From contig CAYOQJ010000061.1 of NCBI GenBank assembly GCA_964406095.1, forward strand, positions 1 to 44,541: a stretch of DNA of 44,541 nt, in the 5' to 3' direction. The translations under genes and the position numbers were made by a program. Position 1 is the stretch's first letter. Each line of letters opens with the position of its first letter. This document shows, piece by piece, positions 1-8,074 of the stretch. The notes under the pieces are model-generated. The model was not told the origin of the DNA and did no database searches. It was given only the letters and a program-made list of their open reading frames with translations. This stretch comes from M55B167 sp964406095 (GTDB lineage: Bacteria > Verrucomicrobiota > Kiritimatiellia > RFP12 > UBA1067).

Positions 1-20
1 GTACAAGACCGGCATGAAGT

Positions 21-266
21 TCAACCCTCAAACCGAAGGAGCTGAAATATGTCCGTAATGTCACCATTTTTCGCTTTACTTGATAATAGCTTGTCTTTAT
101 TTCTAAACAGAAACTCCACCTTGCGCTTGTCATACTGCGATATAAGTCCTACATCAACTGTGTTGGTGCCCTGCAACACCAGCTTAGCCGAAGCCACGCG
201 AACACAAATCAACACCGACAGCAAGCCGATACAGATAATCTTTACTCCCGAACAGATCTGTTTCAA
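21..266 (-). CDS. Short secreted protein, possibly a truncated DUF1573-like protein
   Basis: The reading frame starts at a TTG preceded by AGGAAGG at 7-nt spacing; an in-frame TTG six bases earlier is too close to that site. The first 25 or so residues form a signal peptide (hydrophobic LLSVLICV core, likely cleavage after VASA). The mature part has a stretch (VDVGLISQYDKRKVEFLFRN) reminiscent of the first strands of DUF1573 domains, whose members carry a later Cys-Gly-Cys motif. That motif is absent here and the frame stops after about 80 residues, so this could be a truncated or frameshifted gene, or a small unrelated secreted protein. A second frame stays open from the end of this ORF to the window edge, which fits a frameshift but does not prove one. 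Confidence 0.35.
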   Translation of the reverse strand: MKQICSGVKIICIGLLSVLICVRVASAKLVLQGTNTVDVGLISQYDKRKVEFLFRNKDKLLSSKAKNGDITDIFQLLRFEG

Positions 267-356
267 AGCCAACCCTTCCTATAACTATAAAAAAACCGAA
301 ACATTAATTTCAGCGTGATGTTATTAAAAAAAGAGGTTGCTCGCAACGTAATAGTG

Positions 357-385
357 TTGCAAATTTTCTGACCATCCCATATAAA
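357..385 (+). promoter_or_regulatory. Sigma70-type promoter for the CcdA-like gene
   Basis: A -35 box TTGCAA (357-362) and a -10 box TATAAA (380-385) are separated by 17 bp. The predicted start lies about 30 bp before the ATG at 424, and a ribosome site AGGAG (412-416) sits 7 nt before that ATG. Confidence 0.5.
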
Positions 386-423
386 AGCAGCTGCTTCCAC
401 CACTGCTCCGCAGGAGATTTTGC

Positions 424-1497
424 ATGCGCAAACTAATTTTCAGACTCTCTTTATTGTTGATCTGCCTCACTCTGAACCGCACTCTGGCTGGGGAAACCCA
501 TCCGCCCGTGCAACTGGAGCTTTTTTTCTCGCCCGGCTGCACCGAGTGTGAGGCTGTCAAAAAGGATATCCTGCCCGAGGTGGCGGAACTCTATCAGGGA
601 GAGTACGAGCTGCATACTCGCGATATAACCGAAGCCGAAAACATCGCTCTGCTGCTGGCCTATCAGAAAAGATGTGACAACCGGCAAAACGGCAAGGTCT
701 CGCTGGTTGTCGACCGAACGATTTTTTTATCGGGCTATGAAGATATCTTCATCTCGCTCTTCGACCATCTTGACCAGGCTCTGAAAAACCGCCGGAATCC
801 CGCCTGGCGACTTGCGGAAATCCCTGAACTGAGTCGTCAGGATGTCGATGAACGTATCGCGAATATTACCGTGGCCATGGTCATCATCGGCGGCCTGGTT
901 GACGGTGTCAACCCCTGCGCGATATCCACTCTGATCTTTTTCATCAGTGTGCTGGTCATCGCCAAGGTCAACCGCCGCCTACGTCTGCTGGTTGGCATGT
1001 CCTTTATCAGTGCCTCGTTTGTCGTTTACACAGCAATGGGCTTCGGATTCATCTATCTTTTCAGGCAGGTACACGATTTTGAACTCATCAGCCGTCTGTT
1101 GAAGATTGTCGTGGGGCTTTGCATGATACCTCTGGCATTTCTCTCCTATCGCGATGCCTGGCGTTTTCGTAAAAATGCCAGGCCCTCCAGCGTGACTCTG
1201 CAGATTCCCGAACGCACCAAGAAAAGAATCCACTCGCTGATCAATTCACGTATCGGCGCGGGGGCCCCGATCATCGGCGGTTTTGTCGCCGGTGCCGGTG
1301 TCACCATTCTGGAGAGCGTCTGTACGGGCCAGGGGTACATACCGGTTCTGACGCTCCTCTTGCGGGAAAATATCACCAATATGACCGCCTGGGGAATGCT
1401 GATTTTATACAATCTCTTGTTTATAACGCCGCTGGTGATAGTATTCATCTGCTTCCAGCGCGGCATGGAGGTTACCGCCCTGATAAACTGGAGCTGA
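424..1497 (+). CDS. Thioredoxin-fold/CcdA-like transmembrane redox protein, last helix cut off by UGA
   Basis: The protein has a signal peptide (about residues 1-22), a small thioredoxin-like domain with a CTEC motif (C39, C42), then a polytopic membrane domain from about residue 148. That domain has the two cysteines expected of the DsbD/CcdA family: NPC at 163-165 and a second in SVCTGQ (C300). By family analogy it would move reducing equivalents across the inner membrane to periplasmic thiol partners. The frame ends at a TGA (1495-1497) straight after INWS. Continuing in frame gives 23 hydrophobic codons to a second TGA at 1567-1569, so the natural protein probably had one more helix. The gene may be a recent nonsense allele, still partly functional or a pseudogene. 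It has its own promoter and an AGGAG site. Confidence 0.75.
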   Translation: MRKLIFRLSLLLICLTLNRTLAGETHPPVQLELFFSPGCTECEAVKKDILPEVAELYQGEYELHTRDITEAENIALLLAYQKRCDNRQNGKVSLVVDRTIFLSGYEDIFISLFDHLDQALKNRRNPAWRLAEIPELSRQDVDERIANITVAMVIIGGLVDGVNPCAISTLIFFISVLVIAKVNRRLRLLVGMSFISASFVVYTAMGFGFIYLFRQVHDFELISRLLKIVVGLCMIPLAFLSYRDAWRFRKNARPSSVTLQIPERTKKRIHSLINSRIGAGAPIIGGFVAGAGVTILESVCTGQGYIPVLTLLLRENITNMTAWGMLILYNLLFITPLVIVFICFQRGMEVTALINWS

Positions 1498-1569
1498 AAT
1501 AATCTGGTGCTGACCAAGGTGCTACTGGGAATTTTCTTCAGCAGCATGGCGTTGCTTCTGCTGCTTTGA
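1498..1569 (+). other. Orphaned C-terminal helix of the CcdA-like gene
   Basis: In frame with the preceding gene, this stretch encodes NNLVLTKVLLGIFF, then a few small residues and a Leu-rich end, before a TGA at 1567-1569. The composition is that of a single membrane helix following a short charged loop, as expected for the last helix of the upstream protein. One base change (for example CGA or AGA to TGA) would explain the interruption. No start codon or ribosome site suggests independent translation. Confidence 0.55.
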
Positions 1570-1583
1570 AGCCGATTGGTGTT

Positions 1584-1628
1584 TTGTGCCGCTTAAAAAG
1601 CGGCTACTACATTGCTGAGCTTGATTTA
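1584..1628 (+). repeat. REP-like palindromic element, copy 1
   Basis: The element carries GCCGCT (1588-1593) and AGCGGC (1599-1604) arms, then CTACTACATTGCTGAGC and a TGATTTA end. The same 45-base layout recurs at 2625-2669. It lies between two plus-strand genes. Confidence 0.7.
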
Positions 1629-1646
1629 ATATTCGGGGAAAACTAA

Positions 1647-2507
1647 ATGGTTGCAAATAATGATTACACCCTGCTCGACAGCGGCGGCGGGCGCAAGCTC
1701 GAACGCTTCGGCGGTTACACTTTGATCCGACCCTGTTCACAGGCGGTGTGGCACCCATCCCTGCCGGAAAGCGAGTGGCACTCGGCCGATGCAACCTTCG
1801 ACCGCACCGACGGCAACCGCTGGCACAACCGCGGCACACTGCCGAATGAGTGGCAAATCGAAATCGACGGCATCCGCTTCATCCTCTCCGGTACCGATTT
1901 CGGACACCTCGGTATCTTTCCCGAACAACGCGCCCAGTGGAAGTGGATTCAAGAAACCGTTGCCGACGCTGTACAAAAACGCGGCACCCCGCTCAGAGTG
2001 CTGAATCTCTTTGCCTACTCCGGCGGTGCAACTCTCGCCGCCGCTCTCGGCGGTGCTGAACTCTGTCATCTCGATGCCAGCAAAGGCATGGTGCAGTGGG
2101 CACGGCGCAATGCGGAGGCGAATGGACTCCGAGAGCACCCCATCCGCTGGATTGTGGATGACGCCCATAAATTCATTTGCCGCGAACTGCGACGCGGACG
2201 ACACTACGATGCCGTGATTCTGGATCCGCCCACCTTCGGACGCAGCCAGAACAACGAGATGTATAAGATTGAAAAGGATCTGCCCATAACCCTGGAACTC
2301 TGCCGCAAATTGCTTTCAGAGTCGCCACTCTTTGTTCTGCTCAGTGCCCACACCCCCGGCTACTCGCCGGTGGTACTGCAAAATGTGCTAACCCAAGCCA
2401 TGAGCGGCCTGCAAGGCGGTATCGAAGCCGGCGAAATGTTGCTCACCGGCGCGCCCGATCTCTGTCCCACCCCCTGCGGTGTCTTCGCCCGCTGGCTGAC
2501 AGGCTAA
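1647..2507 (+). CDS. Class I SAM-dependent methyltransferase, RlmI/RlmK-like
   Basis: This 286-residue protein has a Rossmann-fold methyltransferase core: motif I NLFAYSGGATLAAAL (about 120-134), a DASKGMVQWARRNAEANG acidic loop region (about 143-160), and motif IV LDPPTFGRS (192-200). The DPPTFG motif is typical of the RlmI/RlmK group that makes m5C or m2G in 23S rRNA. The N-terminal PUA domain of E. coli RlmI (about 396 residues) is missing, and the first 110 residues instead form a short beta-rich lead-in. The exact RNA target cannot be read from the sequence. The ribosome site is weak (GGGGA, about 8 nt upstream). REP-like palindromes flank the gene on both sides, so it is probably a single-gene unit. 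Confidence 0.8.
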   Translation: MVANNDYTLLDSGGGRKLERFGGYTLIRPCSQAVWHPSLPESEWHSADATFDRTDGNRWHNRGTLPNEWQIEIDGIRFILSGTDFGHLGIFPEQRAQWKWIQETVADAVQKRGTPLRVLNLFAYSGGATLAAALGGAELCHLDASKGMVQWARRNAEANGLREHPIRWIVDDAHKFICRELRRGRHYDAVILDPPTFGRSQNNEMYKIEKDLPITLELCRKLLSESPLFVLLSAHTPGYSPVVLQNVLTQAMSGLQGGIEAGEMLLTGAPDLCPTPCGVFARWLTG

Positions 2508-2520
2508 GCCGATTTAGCCG

Positions 2521-2669
2521 CTGTGCCGCTCACAGAGCGGCTACTACATTGCCACTTTTGCGCTGACGCATCTACGGAGCTCTCTCTGTAGTAGTCGCTT
2601 TATAAGCGACACTCTTACGACCGGTTGTGCCGCTCACAGAGCGGCTACTACATTGCTGAGCCTGATTTA
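2521..2669. repeat. Cluster of three REP-like palindromes
   Basis: Three related hairpins lie between convergent genes. Copy 2 (2523-2552) and copy 4 (2625-2669) are plus-oriented with GCCGCT/AGCGGC arms and a CTACTACATTGC tail. Copy 3 (2588-2611) is inverted (GTAGTAGTCGC, then GCGAC) with compensating arm changes (TCGCTT/AAGCGA). The last copy has the same GCTGAGCCTGATTTA extension as the element at 1584. Arrangement in opposed pairs is typical of bacterial REP/BIME sequences. The cluster may also end transcription from both sides. Confidence 0.7.
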
Positions 2670-2698
2670 TACCCAGAGAGAATCAAGCCCGCCGAAGA

Positions 2699-3520
2699 TC
2701 ACAGCTTTCCAGCCATATATTTGTTGAACCAGGCAACGCACTCGCCAACCTCTTTCTCCAAGTGCTCAGACTGATGCTCATATTCCAGCGTCAGATATCC
2801 TTTGAAACCCTGACTCCGTAACTCATCCAGAACCGCTTTAAGATTACCGGCACCGGTGCCGTAAGGCACATCGCGAATTCCGCGTTCATTGCCGATACGC
2901 TCGATATCCACCAGATGTAGGGTCACAAATTTTCCTTTCAACAATTTAATCCCGTCGAGCGGCTTGACACCGACACGCATCCAGTGGCCGATATCACAAC
3001 CGGCTCCAACTAGTGAGCCACGTCCCTCGAGCTGCTTCAAAATACCTTCCGGTTTGCCGAACTCCTGCCGATGGTTGTGAATTGCGATCGTCAGATTGTG
3101 CTTTGCCGCCATCTTTTCCGCCAGATCAAATTTGGCGCGATCCGGCACAATCTCAGTCTGAATGGTTTTAATGCCTATTGCGTGTGCAAAACGGGCCAGC
3201 TGATCCCACTGATCTTTATCCTTTGCATTGGTGACCCCGTAACTGACAACCTGAACGCCTGCGGCATCAATAAAATTTTTCAGCTGTGTTGTAGTCTTCT
3301 GATCAATCTTCTTGAAATCGGTGCTGCCCTCCATGTCACCCCCGATTCTCTGACCAGGATACATTTCGATATATTTTATGCCGAGTCGTTTAGCGGTCTG
3401 CACCGTCTCAACAAAACTGCGGTCACGAAAGGTGTAGGCCTGTACCGCAAGTTTGAAATCCTGAGCCGCGGCAACCATTACCACGCAAAAAAGTGTCAAT
3501 ATAAACATCAATCTTTTCAT
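2699..3520 (-). CDS. Secreted sugar phosphate isomerase/epimerase-like TIM-barrel protein
   Basis: The start is the ATG at 3520, with AGGAAGG 4 nt upstream; longer in-frame versions lack a ribosome site. The 273-residue product begins with a signal peptide (MKRLMFILTLFCVV, cleavage after about AAA-Q), then an AP-endonuclease-2/xylose-isomerase-like barrel. Visible family segments include AVQAYTFRD near the N-terminus, AIHNHRQEFG, GAGCDIGHWM, VTLHLVDIE and YLTLEYEH, which supply the His, Asp and Glu residues that normally bind a divalent metal. Export is common for this family in PVC and Bacteroidetes bacteria, where members act on unusual sugars or inositols in the periplasm. The substrate here is unknown. 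The gene converges on the REP cluster. Confidence 0.8.
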   Translation of the reverse strand: MKRLMFILTLFCVVMVAAAQDFKLAVQAYTFRDRSFVETVQTAKRLGIKYIEMYPGQRIGGDMEGSTDFKKIDQKTTTQLKNFIDAAGVQVVSYGVTNAKDKDQWDQLARFAHAIGIKTIQTEIVPDRAKFDLAEKMAAKHNLTIAIHNHRQEFGKPEGILKQLEGRGSLVGAGCDIGHWMRVGVKPLDGIKLLKGKFVTLHLVDIERIGNERGIRDVPYGTGAGNLKAVLDELRSQGFKGYLTLEYEHQSEHLEKEVGECVAWFNKYMAGKL

Positions 3521-3744
3521 TTGACCTTCCTCTTTCATCTTACTATTTGTCGTTGTGCAAAGCCCCTTGCTTGTGCAGTTCATAATCCCGTATTTCCGGT
3601 ATCCTGAAAGTTGCTCTCAGTTTACACCAGATTCGAGCCGACTGGCAACTGAATAAAATTAACAGAAAATCCTATCTATTGTGTCTTGCACGCAGTATAT
3701 GATAACATGTTGCGTTCAATTCACAGAGAAAACAGGAAGGTATC

Positions 3745-4725
3745 ATGACCGATCAAGCTCTACTGAACCGTGCCCGCGAAGTAATGAGTATCGAACTTGA
3801 GGGACTCACCCTAGCACGTGATGCCCTGGGAGAAGATTTCATTAAAGTTGTTCACATGCTAGCCGGGACTCTGGACATCGGCGGCAAAATCGTGGTTTCC
3901 GGTGTTGGCAAGAACCTGCACATCGCTGAGAAACTTTCGGCTACCCTGGCCAGCACCGGCTCAACCAGCGTTGTGATGAATCCGATTCAGGCGATGCATG
4001 GTGATCTTGGCATCATTGCCGATAATGATGTGCTGCTAGCGTTGAGCTTCTCCGGTGAATCCGATGAGGTTATTAAACTCGTACCGGCGGTCAAACGACT
4101 AGGCGTCCAGATCATCAGCATTGTGGGCAGTTGCGATAGCACCCTGGCAAATCTGAGCGACGCAATTTTGCCGGTCAGCATCAACCGGGAGGCCTGCCCC
4201 TTCGGCATGGCTCCGACAACCAGCACCACCGCGACTCTGGCAGTGGGTGACGCACTGGCGATGGTATTGATCGATGCGCGGCATTTCGTAAAAGAGAGCT
4301 ACGCCCGGCTACACCCCGCCGGTGCCATCGGACGGGCTCTGGTTCTGCGGGTGCACGAGATCATGCGTACCGGAGAGAGAGCTGCGGTGATCACCACCCG
4401 CGCTACCGTGCGGGATGCCATCATGGCCATGACTTCCGCCAAGAGCGGCGCAGCTCTGATAGGTGATGACGAGGGTTGTCTGCGCGGCATCTTTACCGAT
4501 GGCGACTTGCGCAGACGACTCTCGGACAGCTGCACAATTCTCGAGGAACCGATTGAAGCCGTGATGACCGCCAACCCAATATCGGTGCAAGCAGAGGCCT
4601 TTGCGGTTGATGTGCTGCGCATCTTCGAAAAATATCGCATCGATGACCTTCCGGTGATCGGACAGGACTATAAAATCGCGGGCTATGTCGATATTCAAGA
4701 CCTGCCTAAAATGAAGGTGATGTGA
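3745..4725 (+). CDS. kdsD: Arabinose-5-phosphate isomerase (KpsF/GutQ/KdsD family)
   Basis: This enzyme interconverts D-ribulose 5-phosphate and D-arabinose 5-phosphate, the first step towards Kdo for lipopolysaccharide. The 326-residue protein has an SIS domain (about 35-175) with VVSGVGKN, LASTGSTS, HGDLGII and PTTSTTATLAVGDALA. A HPAGAIGR linker holds the conserved late histidine, and two CBS domains follow (about 210-262 and 272-326). Length and domain order match E. coli KdsD. AGGAAGG lies 5 nt before the ATG. Position next to exbB/exbD/tonB and within 5 kb of lpxI/lpxB supports an envelope role. GVGKN in place of the usual GMGKSG is a modest departure. Confidence 0.9.
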   Translation: MTDQALLNRAREVMSIELEGLTLARDALGEDFIKVVHMLAGTLDIGGKIVVSGVGKNLHIAEKLSATLASTGSTSVVMNPIQAMHGDLGIIADNDVLLALSFSGESDEVIKLVPAVKRLGVQIISIVGSCDSTLANLSDAILPVSINREACPFGMAPTTSTTATLAVGDALAMVLIDARHFVKESYARLHPAGAIGRALVLRVHEIMRTGERAAVITTRATVRDAIMAMTSAKSGAALIGDDEGCLRGIFTDGDLRRRLSDSCTILEEPIEAVMTANPISVQAEAFAVDVLRIFEKYRIDDLPVIGQDYKIAGYVDIQDLPKMKVM

Positions 4726-4797
4726 CATGTCCGCGCTACGACGAAGCGCGGCTGAAACTGAATGAACCGTTAGTGATTTTAAAACGTTAGTGTTGAT

Positions 4798-5499
4798 ATG
4801 GTTATTTCTCTTCATTTATTTATCGCTCAGGTTTCAGCAACTGAACCTTCAGGAGCTCTCAGCAGAGCGATTGAACTTCTGCAGCGGGGCGGACCGGTTA
4901 TGTGGCCAATTCTGCTCTGCTCCATCATGGGGATGACAGTGGCCTTTGAACGTTTGTTCGCATTCTGGCGCTACAACAGCGCCAACCTCTACTTCCGACG
5001 ACCGATCGGCGAATTGATTGAAATTATCAAGTCAGGCGAATTCGAACGTGCTCTGCAATGCTCCGCAGAGATTGACTCGCCCTTCGCCCGCATCATTCAT
5101 GAAGCATTACAGAATCGCGCCACCGGCTTCAGCGAAACGCTGCAGGCGGTGTCGCAGCGTGAGCTGAACAAACTCAGACGTGGTTTTTCAGTGCTCGACA
5201 CCGTGATCACCGTAGCCCCCCTGCTGGGTATTCTTGGCACCGTCACCGGGATCATCGGCACTTTCAATATGCTCAATGCCGCCGGTCTGAGCAACCCGAC
5301 CGCCGCCACAGCAGGCATCGGCGAGGCACTGATAACCACAGCGGCCGGACTGATCGTCGCCATCTTCTGCCTGTTTCCTTTCAACTATCTTACTTCGCAG
5401 CTGATTCGCTGCACAACCGAACTGGAACAGACCATTCATAATTTTGAAGTAGCCTTCAATACCGGTAATTTAACCCCTGCCCCCCAACCGCCACAATGA
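4798..5499 (+). CDS. exbB: ExbB/TolQ/MotA-family proton channel subunit
   Basis: ExbB is the pentameric inner-membrane part of the proton-driven motor that energises TonB. The 233-residue protein has a first membrane helix after a short periplasmic N-terminus (GGPVMWPILLCSIMGMTVAF), a long cytoplasmic segment, and two more helices around VAPLLGILGTVTGIIGTF and TTAAGLIVAIFCLFPFNY, the usual MotA/TolQ/ExbB signature. No clear ribosome site precedes the ATG. It overlaps exbD by ATGA, so the two are translationally coupled. TolQ is an alternative label, but the TonB-like gene that follows favours ExbB. Confidence 0.88.
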   Translation: MVISLHLFIAQVSATEPSGALSRAIELLQRGGPVMWPILLCSIMGMTVAFERLFAFWRYNSANLYFRRPIGELIEIIKSGEFERALQCSAEIDSPFARIIHEALQNRATGFSETLQAVSQRELNKLRRGFSVLDTVITVAPLLGILGTVTGIIGTFNMLNAAGLSNPTAATAGIGEALITTAAGLIVAIFCLFPFNYLTSQLIRCTTELEQTIHNFEVAFNTGNLTPAPQPPQ

Positions 5500-5891
5500 A
5501 ACTGATCTCCGGATATGAAAACCGCAAAGCACGCATCGAAATGCTGCCGCTACTCGATGTCATGTTTCTGATTCTGGTTTTCTTCATCTACTCGATTTTT
5601 TCGATGTCGGTCCACCGCGGTCTCAAGGTTGATCTACCGCAAGCCAGCGGCTCCCTCGAGATCGGCGAAATGATCACTATCACCGTCACAAAAGAAAATG
5701 AACTCTACCTCAACGGAGAAGAGATGGAGATGGAACAGATCACATCGAACACAATTGAAGCATGGCGCAAAACCCAGACACCGGTTTTGATTCAGGCCGA
5801 CCAAACATCGGAGATCGGAGTGGGAATTAAAATTCTGGGCCTTCTGAAAGCGGGTGGCGTTCAGCGGGTGGCCTTTATGGTTGAAGAGTGA
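5496..5891 (+). CDS. exbD: ExbD/TolR-family motor stator protein
   Basis: The 131-residue protein has one N-terminal membrane helix (MLPLLDVMFLILVFFIYS) and a periplasmic domain. The aspartate in the helix (PLLDVMF) is the conserved proton-relay residue of ExbD/TolR. The start ATG overlaps the exbB stop (ATGA). The C-terminal part (ILGLLKAGGVQRVAFMV) matches the typical end of the domain, where members read K..G...V..... Confidence 0.9.
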   Translation: MKLISGYENRKARIEMLPLLDVMFLILVFFIYSIFSMSVHRGLKVDLPQASGSLEIGEMITITVTKENELYLNGEEMEMEQITSNTIEAWRKTQTPVLIQADQTSEIGVGIKILGLLKAGGVQRVAFMVEE

Positions 5892-5945
5892 ACCTTTTTC
5901 AAATTTCGTGGTTTGTCATTTCCGTAGGGGGGATTACGCACTGCT

Positions 5946-6734
5946 ATGCTCATTTTAAATCATAGTTTAAGTTTGCTAATCACACTGCTGCTGCATCTGG
6001 TGATTATCATGCACATAGCCAAGATCGCGAACAAACCCAAAGAGCTTGTCACAGCCACACTGGATATCTCAGCTGTCGCGCTGAACCTGACCGACACTCC
6101 GACAGAACCCCCTTCCGAAGCACCGCCTTCACAAAACGAATCGCAGCCGCCACCACCTGAGCAGGTGCCGGAAAAGAGCTTTGAGCCGCAACTCAAGCCG
6201 CCGCAGAGCATCCGGACAAGGCCCGCGCCCCCTGTGAGCGCGCTACCAGAACCCGCAACAATAACAATCCCCAAAAGGGCACCAGAACCCCCGGCACACA
6301 ACCCCCTGGAAATGCCACCGCCAAAAGTCGAGGTGCCGCGCCCCGATTTCCCGCCGCCGGAAATGCCTGCAACCGAAGAGCACACAAAAACTCCTCCAGC
6401 ACCAGCCTCAACCGAGCCTTCACAGGTCGCCGCCAAACCCGGCGGTGCCGCAGCCGCCCGTATTGACCGGCCACCCCAACCCAGACAGAGCATCAAACCG
6501 AAATACCCGAGCGGTGCGCGACGACGCGGCGAGGAAGGTTCGGTCATACTCAATGTTACAATCAGTGCCACCGGAACTGCACAGCAGGTGGAGATTGTCG
6601 AATCCAGCGGATTCAAAGAACTGGATGAAGCAGCCCGCCAGGCTGTAAGCAAAGCGCGTTTCACCCCCGGCAGAATCTCCGACAAAAATGTGGAATCGCA
6701 GGTCAGTCTGACTATTATTTTCAAACTGCGTTAA
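5946..6734 (+). CDS. tonB: TonB family energy transducer
   Basis: The 262-residue protein has an N-terminal membrane anchor (LLITLLLHLVIIMHIAK, about 8-26), a very proline-rich linker (about 45-175) that would span the periplasm, and a C-terminal TonB domain (about 185-262). The domain opens with KPKYPSGARRRGEEGSVIL and continues through ESSGFKELDEAARQAV to KARFTPG, all classic TonB features. It would transmit motor energy from ExbB/ExbD to outer-membrane receptors for iron complexes, vitamins or glycans. No TonB-dependent receptor is in the window, so the substrate is unknown. A purine-rich run (GGGGGGA) lies about 14 nt before the ATG. Confidence 0.9.
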   Translation: MLILNHSLSLLITLLLHLVIIMHIAKIANKPKELVTATLDISAVALNLTDTPTEPPSEAPPSQNESQPPPPEQVPEKSFEPQLKPPQSIRTRPAPPVSALPEPATITIPKRAPEPPAHNPLEMPPPKVEVPRPDFPPPEMPATEEHTKTPPAPASTEPSQVAAKPGGAAAARIDRPPQPRQSIKPKYPSGARRRGEEGSVILNVTISATGTAQQVEIVESSGFKELDEAARQAVSKARFTPGRISDKNVESQVSLTIIFKLR

Positions 6735-6750
6735 ATCTGAATTTTCAAGG

Positions 6751-7854
6751 CTAACTCCTCTGCGTAACAACTTCATCATAAACAGCCAGGGTTTTATCCA
6801 CCATCTGTTCCAGACCGAATCGTTGCAGGGCATCCTCGCGCAAACCGTGAAATTCGCGCCCGGCCACCCGGTACAGTAATTCCGCTAGCTCACTGCTCGC
6901 ACCGGGGGTGTAGAGATAGCCGTTGAATCCCTCGCTCACAATGTCCAGCGAACCGCCGAAGCGGCTGGCGATCACCGGACAATTCATTGCCAGTGCCTCC
7001 GCCATGCTACGTCCAAACGCCTCCGGCTTGCTGTGATTATTCGATGTAAGCACATTTGCGCAACTGTAAATCTCCGCCATTTTACTCTGACTGCCCGCAA
7101 AGATAATTCGATCTTCGATCTTTAACTCATACACCAGTTTCTTCAGCGATTCCGCATAACCACCCGCCTCATTTTCAACCCCGCCAACAATCACACACCT
7201 GATATTCGGAATATTTTCGCTTATTTCGGCCACAGCCCGAATCAGCACGTCATGCCCTTTCAGCCGTGTAACCCGCCCGACCGACAGCACCACAAAGGCA
7301 TCACGCAAATTATAACGCTCTTCGAAATCGGTTGTGAAATTCATATCCAGTCGGGTGCTTGAAAATCTGTGCGCGTCGATACCGCGGTAGATCAATCTGA
7401 TTTTTTCATCGGCCAGCTTGTAATTGCGTCTGATGTGGTCAACCACCGCACTGCCGGGACAGATGACCCGCTCGCCGTAGGTCATTACACGACTGTATGG
7501 CCCGACACTGTTGAAGCCGTGCACCGTTGAAACAAAGGGCAGATTCAACCCCCGCTTCGCCAGCATAAAAAGCCACCCCGGCACACGGCTGCGATAGTGC
7601 ACCACATCGGGCTGCAACCGCCGCAGAATCCTGCGCAGCAGTGCCGCACGATACGGCGCAGAAAGCGGATTTTTGGATTTGACGTCAAGAGAGATATGTT
7701 CGCCACCCTCACGAGTCACGTTTTCCATCAGTCTCCCACCGCAGGAAATCACAGTGCTGCGATGGCCGCGACTGACAAACTCGCGGTTGATCTCGACTGT
7801 GCCGCGTTCCACACCCCCTTCCTCCAGAGCAGGCAGTATCTGTACAATATGCAT
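6751..7854 (-). CDS. GT4-family glycosyltransferase
   Basis: The 367-residue protein has the GT-B fold of glycosyltransferase family 4: an N-terminal acceptor half opening with LPALEEGGVERGTVEI and a C-terminal donor half with SVGRVTRLKGHDVLIRA, FAGSQSKMAEIYSCAN and the E-x7-E motif SKPEAFGRSMAEAL. Such retaining enzymes commonly add sugars to the LPS core or other surface glycans. Proximity to kdsD, lpxI and lpxB supports an LPS-core role, but donor and acceptor cannot be read from sequence. It converges on tonB with only 16 bp between stops. Its ATG has no Shine-Dalgarno site, and a -10-like box lies 6-8 nt upstream, which suggests a leaderless mRNA. Confidence 0.85.
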   Translation of the reverse strand: MHIVQILPALEEGGVERGTVEINREFVSRGHRSTVISCGGRLMENVTREGGEHISLDVKSKNPLSAPYRAALLRRILRRLQPDVVHYRSRVPGWLFMLAKRGLNLPFVSTVHGFNSVGPYSRVMTYGERVICPGSAVVDHIRRNYKLADEKIRLIYRGIDAHRFSSTRLDMNFTTDFEERYNLRDAFVVLSVGRVTRLKGHDVLIRAVAEISENIPNIRCVIVGGVENEAGGYAESLKKLVYELKIEDRIIFAGSQSKMAEIYSCANVLTSNNHSKPEAFGRSMAEALAMNCPVIASRFGGSLDIVSEGFNGYLYTPGASSELAELLYRVAGREFHGLREDALQRFGLEQMVDKTLAVYDEVVTQRS

Positions 7855-7860
7855 GTCTGG

Positions 7861-7888
7861 ATTTTATAGGTTGTGCGGCGGGAATCAA
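7861..7888 (-). promoter_or_regulatory. Candidate leaderless promoter of the GT4 gene
   Basis: On the minus strand, TTGATT (7883-7888) and TAAAAT (7861-7866) are 16 bp apart. Only 6 nt separate this -10 box from the ATG; an alternative TATAAA (7863-7868) leaves 8 nt. Transcription would start at or beside the start codon. Confidence 0.45.
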
Positions 7889-8037
7889 AGGTTAAAGTTC
7901 AACTCTTCAGTCATTTGCAAACTAAATAATCCTGTTAATCATGTAATCCTGTCTGAAAAATGAAATTGATTGAAAAGCTTGTATTCAACTTCTTGTTAAA
8001 AGTACTCACAGCGGGAAATCCTCAGAGATACATACCC

Positions 8038-8067
8038 TTGTTAAATAATCCTGTAATTGTGTATAAT
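8038..8067 (+). promoter_or_regulatory. Candidate leaderless promoter of lpxI
   Basis: TTGTTA (8038-8043) and a perfect TATAAT (8062-8067) are 18 bp apart. The ATG at 8075 follows 7 nt after the -10 box, so the transcript would begin at the start codon. No Shine-Dalgarno sequence is present. Confidence 0.5.
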
Positions 8068-8074
8068 GCCGCCT

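Noticed and set aside
1495..1497. Selenocysteine at the UGA of the CcdA-like gene
   Set aside because: No Cys-rich context or visible SECIS hairpin after the UGA; the simplest reading is a nonsense change.
5960..6724. Long 254-codon minus-strand ORF opposite tonB
   Set aside because: It is the antisense of the Pro-rich TonB linker (Pro codons read as Gly on the other strand) and has no domain or ribosome site.
7922..8067. AATCCTGT-type repeats between GT4 and lpxI
   Set aside because: AAATAATCCTGT occurs twice (7923 and 8043), but the copies diverge quickly; too short to call an element, though the second overlaps the lpxI promoter.
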